Assembly (NCBI GenBank): GCA_026990615.1 | Contig: JALXDB010000316.1 | Span: 1-5,276, forward strand | Source: Spirochaetota bacterium | GTDB lineage: Bacteria > Spirochaetota > B62-G9 | Length of the DNA: 5,276 nucleotides | Reading direction: 5' to 3' | Shown here: piece by piece, positions 1 through 5,276 of the stretch | Layout: each line of letters begins with the position of its first letter | Position numbering within the stretch: the stretch's first letter is position 1 | The notes under the pieces: model-generated | What the model saw: only the letters and a program-made list of their open reading frames with translations | The model's database searches: none | Told to the model about the DNA's origin: nothing | Program-made: the position numbers and the translations under genes

Positions 1-1621
1 TATGTGCACACAACTCCTCTGCCTCTTTTAAATAGCTCCTGTACAGTGACCCGTAGTCTAGGTCGGTTTTTATACGATAGGGTTTTGATTCTATAGCCTT
101 TTTAATATCTATTTTTTCAAACTTTTCGTTAAAATTTCTATGTATCCAGTTGCCAGTGTTTATATCAAATCTGTATAGTGAGAGAAAGAATTTTGCATTT
201 TCCGCTAAAAATGAGATCGCTTTTAAAATAAAATCTACTTCATCATCAGTCATCAGATAGTGAAAGCTTACCCTTGCCCATCCCGGCTTGACTCCTTCAA
301 GCCCAATCATAATTTTTTCTCTATATTTTTTAGATTTCTGGTCGTTAATGTTTAGGAGCCTATGACCGTAAGGACCAGCGCATGAACATCCTGCCCTTGC
401 CTGTATGCCGAATAGATCGTTTAAAAGCTTTACAACAAACTTTGGGTGCAGGTAGTTGTTTTTAAATCTAATGTTAAAAGAAATAATGCCAATTCTTTTG
501 TCTGGATCTTTGTTGCCAAGTATTTCGAGATTCGGATACTTAAGAAGATGATTCATTGCCCTTTTAGTTATTTCTCTTTCTCTCTTCTCTATTTTTTCTT
601 TTCCTAAAAGTTCTTTAAGCTCAACTGCAAGGGCAGCCCTGATCATCGGTATGATTCCGGGTGTTCCTGGTTTTTCTCTTAGCTCTATATCGTTTACATA
701 CACCTGGTCTTTAAAGCCCACGTAAGTTACCGTTCCTCCTCCGCTGCATGTAGGTGGCAGGTCGGTATTGTATAATTTTTCATGAAATATAAGAATTCCG
801 CAGCTGCCCGGTCCTCCGAGAAACTTATGGGGAGAGAAAAAGACTGCATCCAGATAGTTATCCTTATCTCTGTACACTTCAAGGGATAGGTATGGGGCAC
901 ATGATGAAAGATCAAAGAATGCATACGCATTGTTGTCATGAAGTATTTTTGCTATTTCATAAACTGGAGAGATTAGGCCTGTAACGTTTGAGCAAGCAGA
1001 AAAAGAGCCTATTTTTAATCTGTTTTTATACTTTCTGCTTGAGACTTTCTTTTGTAAATCCTTCAAATCTATGAGGCCCTCATCGTTTAATTCTATCTCA
1101 ATTACCTCGGCAAAACCCTCCCTCCAGGTTACTTCATTGGAATGGTGTTCATAAGGTCCGACAAAGACAATAGGTCTGTTTTCCAGTATATATTCTTTGA
1201 ACTGTCTGTAGGTTTCATGAGCCCCATAAAAAAATTTTTTGGCGAGTTCATCTATGTTTTGCTTCAGAGCAGGGGGAACATATATGCCGAGTATCTTTTG
1301 AAGCCTGTGTATTGCGCCTGTTGAACCAAAACCCTCGTGGATTATCTTATATTCAGGACCTGCTTTGTAGGCCTTTTTAATGATTTCCTCGGCACTTTTC
1401 AAATATTCTCCCGTTATTCGCCCCGTAATATCATCCTCTGTGTGGGTGTTTCCGTATAGTTCAAGAAGTTCTTCTATGTAGTTCTCAATAAAATAAAGCC
1501 CTCTGCCAGATGCTGTATAATCAGCGTATGTTAGCAGGCGTTTACCAAAGGGTCCTTTTATGAATTTGTTTCGACCAATTATATTTTCTCTTACTTTTTC
1601 CCATACTTCTTGTGTAGTCAT
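1..1621 (-). CDS. Class V aminotransferase, cysteine desulfurase/selenocysteine lyase-like (3' end cut by window edge)
   Basis: This is a fold-type I PLP enzyme of the class V aminotransferase family, probably cytoplasmic. Relatives remove sulfur or selenium from cysteine or selenocysteine, but the substrate here is not proven. 540 residues are visible before the edge. The N-terminal block has YADYTASGR (32-40) and a YGNTHTE stretch (56-62). EHHSNEVTW (158-166) matches the PLP-stacking His region of SufS-type enzymes. SNVTG (211-215) and FFD (235-237) follow, D237 being the likely pyridine-nitrogen aspartate. SPHKF (263-267) carries the Schiff-base lysine K266. RAGCSCAGP (409-417) aligns with the SufS active-site segment RTGHHCAxP, placing C413 at the catalytic cysteine and an extra Cys (C411) where SufS has His. 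SufS is about 406 residues, so the extra C-terminal part (about 455-540) is a real extension. The ATG at 1621 is the first in frame after stops at about 1628 and 1631. No Shine-Dalgarno is obvious. No sufB/C/D/E or iscU genes are in view. Family assignment is firm; substrate is open. Confidence 0.88.
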   Translation of the reverse strand, partial: MTTQEVWEKVRENIIGRNKFIKGPFGKRLLTYADYTASGRGLYFIENYIEELLELYGNTHTEDDITGRITGEYLKSAEEIIKKAYKAGPEYKIIHEGFGSTGAIHRLQKILGIYVPPALKQNIDELAKKFFYGAHETYRQFKEYILENRPIVFVGPYEHHSNEVTWREGFAEVIEIELNDEGLIDLKDLQKKVSSRKYKNRLKIGSFSACSNVTGLISPVYEIAKILHDNNAYAFFDLSSCAPYLSLEVYRDKDNYLDAVFFSPHKFLGGPGSCGILIFHEKLYNTDLPPTCSGGGTVTYVGFKDQVYVNDIELREKPGTPGIIPMIRAALAVELKELLGKEKIEKREREITKRAMNHLLKYPNLEILGNKDPDKRIGIISFNIRFKNNYLHPKFVVKLLNDLFGIQARAGCSCAGPYGHRLLNINDQKSKKYREKIMIGLEGVKPGWARVSFHYLMTDDEVDFILKAISFLAENAKFFLSLYRFDINTGNWIHRNFNEKFEKIDIKKAIESKPYRIKTDLDYGSLYRSYLKEAEELCAH

Positions 1622-1657
1622 AACTATTTACTAATCATTATTTTTTTTCTACAACTA

Positions 1658-1686
1658 ATAATGCTTTTAAGTGGTGAAAAAATCAA
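1658..1686 (-). promoter_or_regulatory. Candidate sigma-70-type promoter for the leftward aminotransferase gene
   Basis: Read on the minus strand, TTGATT (1686-1681) is followed after exactly 17 bases by CATTAT (1663-1658). Each hexamer matches four of six consensus bases. The -10 lies about 37 bases upstream of the ATG at 1621, leaving a short leader. In sequence this AT-rich, such pairs arise by chance, so this is a candidate only. Confidence 0.35.
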
Positions 1687-1755
1687 TATTAAATTGTATG
1701 AATACAGAGTAATAGATAATTTTTACTTAATTTTGAAATAATGTGTAAAAATAAT

Positions 1756-1766
1756 CTATTAAATAG
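1756..1766. repeat. Small palindrome over the -35 region of the rightward promoter
   Basis: CTATT-A-AATAG is a perfect inverted repeat with 5-base arms around a single central A. It covers the position of the -35 hexamer of the rightward promoter, where a repressor site would sit. A similar short palindrome, TGTAT-GA-ATACA, lies at 1695-1706. Both are short and made mostly of A and T, so chance is a serious alternative. Confidence 0.25.
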
Positions 1767-1785
1767 TTGTAATTTTTGTTATAAT
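1757..1785 (+). promoter_or_regulatory. Extended -10 promoter for the xylose-isomerase-like/FabK-like operon
   Basis: A perfect TATAAT (1780-1785) is preceded by TG one base upstream (1777-1778), giving the extended -10 form TGnTATAAT. The -35 at 17-base spacing is TATTAA (1757-1762), only three of six consensus bases, as is usual where an extended -10 compensates. The expected transcription start is near 1791-1793, leaving a leader of about 25 bases before the ATG at 1816. It is the only strong promoter-like sequence ahead of the two rightward genes. Confidence 0.65.
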
Positions 1786-1815
1786 ATACAGATATTAATG
1801 AATAGGGGGTAGGCC

Positions 1816-3024
1816 ATGTCTATAAAGAAACAGTTGTCAATGCCGTTCTGGTGTGTCGGTAATCCGGTAGCAGATCCTTTTGGACCACCAGTTATGGATA
1901 GAGTATCTTCGATTGAGGTTACAGATATACTGTGCAACGCCAGGTCTGAAGGATTAATTGATTTTACCTCAGCTCATGATGATGATCTTGTCCCGTGGAA
2001 TCCCTACGAACCCATGGATGATATGGACAAAGACGGTGAAGTTTACCGGACTCTTAAAACAATAAAGGCTAAAATGGACACCGCGGGTCTGAAGTTTAAG
2101 ATGATATCGGCGAATCTTCATGCCAATCCTGTTTTTAGAAACGGGGGATTATCAAATCCTGATCCGAGGATTAGATTGCTCGCAGCTCAGAAAGTTATGA
2201 GAGCATTAAGAATAGGAAATTTTTTAGGGGCGGAGTATTTTACGTATTGGGTTGCAAGGGATGGCTTTGAAACTCAGTTTGCGGTCCCCTGGGATAAAGT
2301 CTATGGCTATATAAGGGATGGACTTAACTTAGCAAGAGCGTATGTGGAAAAGGAAAAACTATCCATTAAATATGGGACAATTGAGTATAAACCCAACGAA
2401 CCAAGGGGTGAGATGTTTTTACCGACCGTTGGACATTCTATTGCCATGATATATCAGCTTGACGATCCGGATTTCTGGGGTGTTAATCCTGAAGTTTTGC
2501 AGCATGATCAGATGACAGGACTGAGCTCTATTGGAGCAGTTAGCTTTGCGGCCAGCATCGGGAAACTGTTCTTTTTGCATCTTGGCAACCAGAAGCCAAA
2601 TCAGTTTGATAATGACAATCCTGTTATGGTGGGAATGGACGGCTTGAAAGAGCTGATAAGTATTCTGTATGTACTGGGCAAGATGAACTGGGGGGGGCAT
2701 ATTGAGTTTGACAATCATATTTTAAGAACCGATGCAGCGCCCGGCGATGAAAATAAGCTATCTCTGAGGGAGGACTTTATAAGGCTTGTCGTTGATGGCT
2801 ACAGGAGTGCTGAAAAAAAAGCGAATGAACTGCTTGGAAATGAGGAACTCTCAGAGATGCAGGATAAATTATTTAATTCTGATGATGAGGCGGCAAAATT
2901 GACCCAAGGTAATATTAATGGCATATTAAAATATAGCGTGGATTACAATGAGGTAAATCAGAGTGCATTAAAAATAGGCTGGATGGATCTGGCTTTTGAT
3001 AAGGCTATCCTTGGATTAAGTTAA
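1816..3024 (+). CDS. Divergent xylose-isomerase-like TIM-barrel protein
   Basis: 402 residues, close to the 388 of class I (Streptomyces-type) xylose isomerase, and alignable by eye over nearly the whole length. Conserved, with Streptomyces numbering in brackets: W12 (W16), F22 (F26), H54 and D57 in the HDDDL motif (H54, D57), W145 (W137), E190 and K192 in IEYKPNEPRGE (E181, K183), E226 and H230 (E217, H220), D265 and D267 (D255, D257). Changed: N16 for W20, H102 for the pocket residue F94, H255 for metal ligand D245, E297 for metal ligand D287, and one extra residue between E226 and H230. The spacings E297-D267 (30) and H255-D265 (10) match the family exactly, which supports these assignments. 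It is probably a metal-dependent cytoplasmic isomerase or epimerase on a sugar-like substrate; xylose itself is doubtful. The start is supported by AGGGGG at 1804-1809, six bases before the ATG. It is first in an operon with the FabK-like gene. No xylulokinase, transporter or regulator gene is nearby. Fold is firm; activity unknown. Confidence 0.9.
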   Translation: MSIKKQLSMPFWCVGNPVADPFGPPVMDRVSSIEVTDILCNARSEGLIDFTSAHDDDLVPWNPYEPMDDMDKDGEVYRTLKTIKAKMDTAGLKFKMISANLHANPVFRNGGLSNPDPRIRLLAAQKVMRALRIGNFLGAEYFTYWVARDGFETQFAVPWDKVYGYIRDGLNLARAYVEKEKLSIKYGTIEYKPNEPRGEMFLPTVGHSIAMIYQLDDPDFWGVNPEVLQHDQMTGLSSIGAVSFAASIGKLFFLHLGNQKPNQFDNDNPVMVGMDGLKELISILYVLGKMNWGGHIEFDNHILRTDAAPGDENKLSLREDFIRLVVDGYRSAEKKANELLGNEELSEMQDKLFNSDDEAAKLTQGNINGILKYSVDYNEVNQSALKIGWMDLAFDKAILGLS

Positions 3025-3061
3025 TTTTCGGGAAATTATTTTAATTTTATAGGAGTGAGGG

Positions 3062-4078
3062 ATGCTCAAAGAATTGGAACCGTTAATAAAGAGGGGTAAT
3101 GATTTTCTTGGCACACGTGTGCCCATCATGTGCGGGGCTATGACATGGGTTAGTGATGTTAACCTTGTCAGAGCTGTAAACAGGGCGGGGGCATTTGGTG
3201 TCCTTGCCGGTGGAAATATGCCGGTGGATATGCTTGAAAGAGATATTGATGAACTTAAGAAAACTGAAGAGAGGTTCGGTGTAAATCTGATAACGATAGC
3301 TCCCAATTATAAGAGCCATCTGGAAATGGTCTGCAAAAAACAGGTAAGTCATATAATATTTGCAGGGAGTTTCCCAAAGGCATCAGAGGTTAAGATGGCA
3401 AAGGACAGTGGTGCAAAGGTAATCTGTTTTGCATCTACCCTGCAGATAGCTGACAGGATGGTTAACTTTGGGGCAGATGCTATTATACTTGAGGGCTCTG
3501 AAGCGGGAGGGCATATAGGCCCCGTATCAACCATTGTTCTTATCCAGCAGTTTTTATTCGACAAGCGGGATATACCAATTTTCATAGCCGGAGGAATAGC
3601 AACTGGTAGGATGGTGCTTCATATACTGTTGATGGGTGCTGCAGGAGTTCAGATGGGGACCAGATTTGTAATGTCCGAGGAATGCTCTGCCCATCCAAAA
3701 TTCAAAGAAGCTTTTAGAAAGGCACAGGCAAGAGATGCGGTTGCAACTCCCCAGTTTGATTCTGCACTTCCTGTAATACCTGTTAGGGCATTGAAAAATA
3801 AGGGTATGGTAAACTTTGGAAAGCTGCAGCTTGAGCTTTTAAAAAAGCTTGAGAAAGGTGAAATAGACAGAATGCAGGCTCAGTATGAGGTGGAGAAGTA
3901 CTGGGTTGGCTCTTTAAGAAAGGCTGTGAAAGAGGGGGATGTTGAATATGGTTCTCTAATGGCAGGTCAGAGTGTTGGGCTTGTTGATGAGGTTAAACCA
4001 ATAAAGGATATAGTGGATGAAATAATATCTGAAATGGAGGATGAATTCCTGCGTATTAGGAGGATTTGCAGAATATGA
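3062..4078 (+). CDS. FMN-dependent FabK/nitronate monooxygenase family protein
   Basis: A 338-residue TIM-barrel flavoprotein. Family members are either enoyl-ACP reductase II (FabK: final reduction in fatty acid elongation) or nitronate monooxygenase (oxidation of alkyl nitronates). Visible motifs are PIMCGAMTW (21-29), EGSEAGGHIG (144-153) with the conserved His at 151, the phosphate-binding AGGIATGR (176-183), QMGTRF (197-202), PVRALKNK (240-247), and near the end GSLRKAV (283-289) and GSLMAGQSVGLV (297-308). The last three are shared closely with FabK proteins, so I lean to FabK-like, but annotation as nitronate monooxygenase is equally common for such sequences. FabK usually has Gln in the first motif (QGGM); here it is Cys (C24). 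The tail after about 323 is slightly longer than in FabK and ends in an Arg/Ile-rich stretch. AGGAG at 3051-3055, six bases ahead, supports the ATG. It lies 37 bases after the xylose-isomerase-like gene with no promoter or terminator seen between, so the two are probably co-transcribed. No other fatty acid genes are in the window. Confidence 0.87.
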   Translation: MLKELEPLIKRGNDFLGTRVPIMCGAMTWVSDVNLVRAVNRAGAFGVLAGGNMPVDMLERDIDELKKTEERFGVNLITIAPNYKSHLEMVCKKQVSHIIFAGSFPKASEVKMAKDSGAKVICFASTLQIADRMVNFGADAIILEGSEAGGHIGPVSTIVLIQQFLFDKRDIPIFIAGGIATGRMVLHILLMGAAGVQMGTRFVMSEECSAHPKFKEAFRKAQARDAVATPQFDSALPVIPVRALKNKGMVNFGKLQLELLKKLEKGEIDRMQAQYEVEKYWVGSLRKAVKEGDVEYGSLMAGQSVGLVDEVKPIKDIVDEIISEMEDEFLRIRRICRI

Positions 4079-4364
4079 TTTTTTCTATTCCAGTAAGCGG
4101 GTATCTTTTAAACTTTATTGAAGTTAATATATGTTGGCATTGAGAGAAAATTAAGAAGTCTTGAAAGCTTTTTTGCGTTATTAAAACAAAAGTGCCCAAA
4201 ATATCTCAAACTCTATAAATAAAGTTTTATTTATTACATTATGGAAACTCGGTATTTATAAAGACCTTTCATATATCTCTTATGTTACACGCAGATATTT
4301 GTTTGAGTAAACTTTTTAAAATGCAGATTTATGCTTCAATTAGATGGCCCGCAGGTTCTCATTA
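4079..4364. other. Convergent intergenic spacer, no gene seen
   Basis: This AT-rich gap lies between the 3' ends of the FabK-like gene (plus strand) and trpA (minus strand), so both transcripts should end here. I find no G+C-rich stem followed by a T run for either direction. The only clear structure is the AT-only inverted repeat at 4215-4234, with a weak AACTT/AAGTT pair near 4110-4127. No supported small ORF or RNA is visible. Termination may be Rho-dependent or rely on weak structures. Confidence 0.6.
4215..4234. repeat. AT-only perfect inverted repeat in the convergent spacer
   Basis: ATAAATAAA (4215-4223) and TTTATTTAT (4226-4234) are exact reverse complements separated by GT, giving a 20-base near-palindrome. 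It sits about midway between two converging genes, where a bidirectional terminator would be expected. It has no G-C pairs in its arms and almost no loop, so a stable RNA hairpin is doubtful. It could equally be a protein-binding palindrome or a chance product of AT-rich sequence. Confidence 0.4.
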
Positions 4365-5123
4365 TTAAAAAATAAGCTCTTTTAATTTCCCCTTTACTGC
4401 GATATGAGGAGGAATATCCCTGTTATCCGCAATTGATTTAATGAGAGCTGAACCTACAACCGCTGCGTAAATATAATTTTTCAGCGGTTCTATCTGTTCT
4501 TTAGATGAAAGCCCGAAACCTGCGAGAATTTTTACATTATAGCTGCTGAGATTTTTCAGATAATTGATAGTTTTCCTGTTTATCTCCGTGTGCTGGCCGG
4601 TAATTCCAAGCCTCAGCGTTGTATATATATACTCGGATTCAAGTTTTAGTATATCTTTAAGCCTCTCTTTATCAATTGAGGGGGTAATTACAGGGATTAT
4701 ACCGATGCCACAACTTTTTCCGGCTCTGTATAAACCTTCATCATAGTCAAATGGGAGGTCGGGGATGATTAACCCAGAAGCCCCGGATTGTTTTGCCATC
4801 TTTACAAATCTCTCAACGCCGTAGAAGTAAACAATGTTGGCATAGCTCATAATAAAAATTGGCACACCTGCTTCACGGGCCGATTTCTCATGAACAGTTT
4901 TTACAAGTTCAAACCCATTTTCAACATTAAAACCATTTTTAATTGCCTCTGTACATGCCCGCTCAATAAACTTCCCGTCGGCCGTGGGGTCGCTGAATGG
5001 AAATTGAACCTCTATAATTCCCGCTCCCGCTTCTATTAGAGACAGGGCAATTTTAAGAGATTCACTTTTATCCGGATAGTATGCAACCATATGTGCCATG
5101 ATTTTCGGATTTTTATTCTGCAT
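4365..5123 (-). CDS. trpA: Tryptophan synthase alpha subunit
   Basis: TrpA splits indole-3-glycerol phosphate into glyceraldehyde 3-phosphate and indole, which passes through a tunnel to TrpB in the alpha2-beta2 complex. The protein is 252 residues, slightly shorter than E. coli TrpA (268). Both catalytic acids are present: E38 in IIEVQFPFSDP (E. coli E49) and D49 in TADG (E. coli D60). The segment Y167-TTLR-LGITG (167-176) matches E. coli YLLSRxGVTG with Y175. GFGLSSKEQ (202-210) and VVGSALI (222-228) form the phosphate-binding loops. The usual ELGIPFSDP reads EVQFPFSDP here. The start at 5123 is chosen because AGGAGGAG lies 10-12 bases upstream and clear TrpA similarity begins just after it; an in-frame ATG at 5183 lies inside trpB and adds residues without TrpA similarity. 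The gene overlaps trpB by 11 bases, so translational coupling is likely. It ends in tandem TAA stops. Confidence 0.96.
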   Translation of the reverse strand: MQNKNPKIMAHMVAYYPDKSESLKIALSLIEAGAGIIEVQFPFSDPTADGKFIERACTEAIKNGFNVENGFELVKTVHEKSAREAGVPIFIMSYANIVYFYGVERFVKMAKQSGASGLIIPDLPFDYDEGLYRAGKSCGIGIIPVITPSIDKERLKDILKLESEYIYTTLRLGITGQHTEINRKTINYLKNLSSYNVKILAGFGLSSKEQIEPLKNYIYAAVVGSALIKSIADNRDIPPHIAVKGKLKELIF

Positions 5124-5276
5124 AGTTTTTTGACTCCTCCTGTAAGAATTGGTACCATTTTTCAGGGTCCAGGTGAGGGGCAAGAATGAATATGTCTTTA
5201 TCTCCCCTGCCCGACATATTCACAACAATTGCTCTATCTTCCGTAAGAGATTTTGCAATTTTTATTGCTACGGCTC
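5113..5276 (-). CDS. trpB: Tryptophan synthase beta subunit, C-terminal end (5' part beyond window)
   Basis: The last 53 residues are visible, ending at TAA (5115-5113). They include VVNMSGRGDKDIF (residues 17-29 of the visible part), the SGRGDKD segment near the C-terminus of TrpB that closes the PLP site. TrpB condenses indole with serine to make tryptophan. The reading frame is read from the minus strand starting at 5274. The stop codon lies inside the trpA start region (11-base overlap), the normal trpB-trpA order. The SGRGDKD form fits the common TrpB1 type, but with only the tail visible this is not certain. Confidence 0.93.
   Translation of the reverse strand, partial: AVAIKIAKSLTEDRAIVVNMSGRGDKDIFILAPHLDPEKWYQFLQEESKNYAE
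5134..5141 (-). promoter_or_regulatory. Ribosome binding site that decides the trpA start
   Basis: AGGAGGAG, read on the minus strand from 5141 to 5134, lies within the trpB coding end. It leaves 10 bases to the ATG at 5123, or 12 if the first AGGAGG pairs. Its position favours the start at 5123 over the in-frame ATG at 5183, which has no comparable sequence ahead of it. Confidence 0.75.

Noticed and set aside
727..1324. Short open frames inside the aminotransferase region (727-939 minus in another frame; 1142-1324 plus)
   Set aside because: The aminotransferase frame is continuous and carries family motifs through this whole stretch, so these are shadows.
2419..2718. 99-codon open frame antisense to the xylose-isomerase-like gene
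   Set aside because: It lies wholly inside a well-conserved gene on the other strand and its translation matches no family I recognise.
1816..3024. Naming the gene xylA
   Set aside because: Two metal ligands and a key pocket residue are changed and no xylose genes are adjacent, so the symbol would claim more than the sequence supports.
3016..3585. Three minus-strand open frames opposite the FabK-like gene
   Set aside because: They overlap each other and the sense gene, have no convincing ribosome sites, and their composition looks like a reading-frame shadow.
4158..4175. AAAGCTTT followed by Ts as a Rho-independent terminator for the FabK-like gene
   Set aside because: The palindrome leaves no loop and has a single G-C step per arm, so it would not form a stable RNA hairpin.
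4564..5039. Plus-strand open frames opposite trpA
   Set aside because: trpA is unmistakable on the minus strand. The first frame has a serine/leucine repeat that is only the complement of TrpA codons, and neither has a ribosome site.
5124..5183. N-terminal extension of trpA from the in-frame ATG at 5183
   Set aside because: The extra 20 residues overlap trpB coding sequence, show no TrpA similarity, and the good AGGAGGAG site lies downstream of this ATG, right before 5123.

Overview
The window is AT-rich bacterial DNA (roughly 40% G+C by eye). It has compact genes, clear Shine-Dalgarno sequences on most of them, and an overlapping trpB-trpA pair. Nothing in it fixes the taxon. The protein style would fit an anaerobic or microaerophilic lineage such as Deferribacterota, but that is only a guess. 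I see no mobile elements, tRNA or rRNA genes, CRISPR arrays or broken genes.

Layout from left to right. (1) Positions 1-1621, minus strand: a long PLP-dependent class V aminotransferase of the cysteine desulfurase/selenocysteine lyase type. It is cut by the left edge after 540 residues. (2) Positions 1622-1815: an AT-rich divergent control region with a good extended -10 promoter for the rightward genes and a weaker candidate for the leftward gene. (3) Positions 1816-4078, plus strand: an apparent two-gene operon. Its first gene is a xylose-isomerase-like TIM-barrel protein with several metal and substrate residues replaced. Its second gene, 37 bases on, is an FMN-binding protein of the FabK/nitronate monooxygenase family. 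(4) Positions 4079-4364: a 286-base convergent spacer with one AT-only inverted repeat and no ordinary terminator. (5) Positions 4365-5276, minus strand: complete trpA, overlapping the 3' end of trpB, which runs off the right edge.

How the genes relate. trpB and trpA encode the two subunits of tryptophan synthase and are clearly one transcription unit. The two rightward genes share one promoter and close spacing, so they probably act together, but their joint substrate cannot be read from the sequence. The most interesting item is the xylose isomerase homologue. It keeps the catalytic His/Asp pair, the catalytic lysine and three metal ligands of the second site, but its first metal site reads Glu-Glu-His-Glu instead of Glu-Glu-Asp-Asp. 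This resembles the ligand set of the tagatose-epimerase branch of the same superfamily. Together with loss of a substrate-pocket phenylalanine, it suggests a sugar-like substrate other than xylose.
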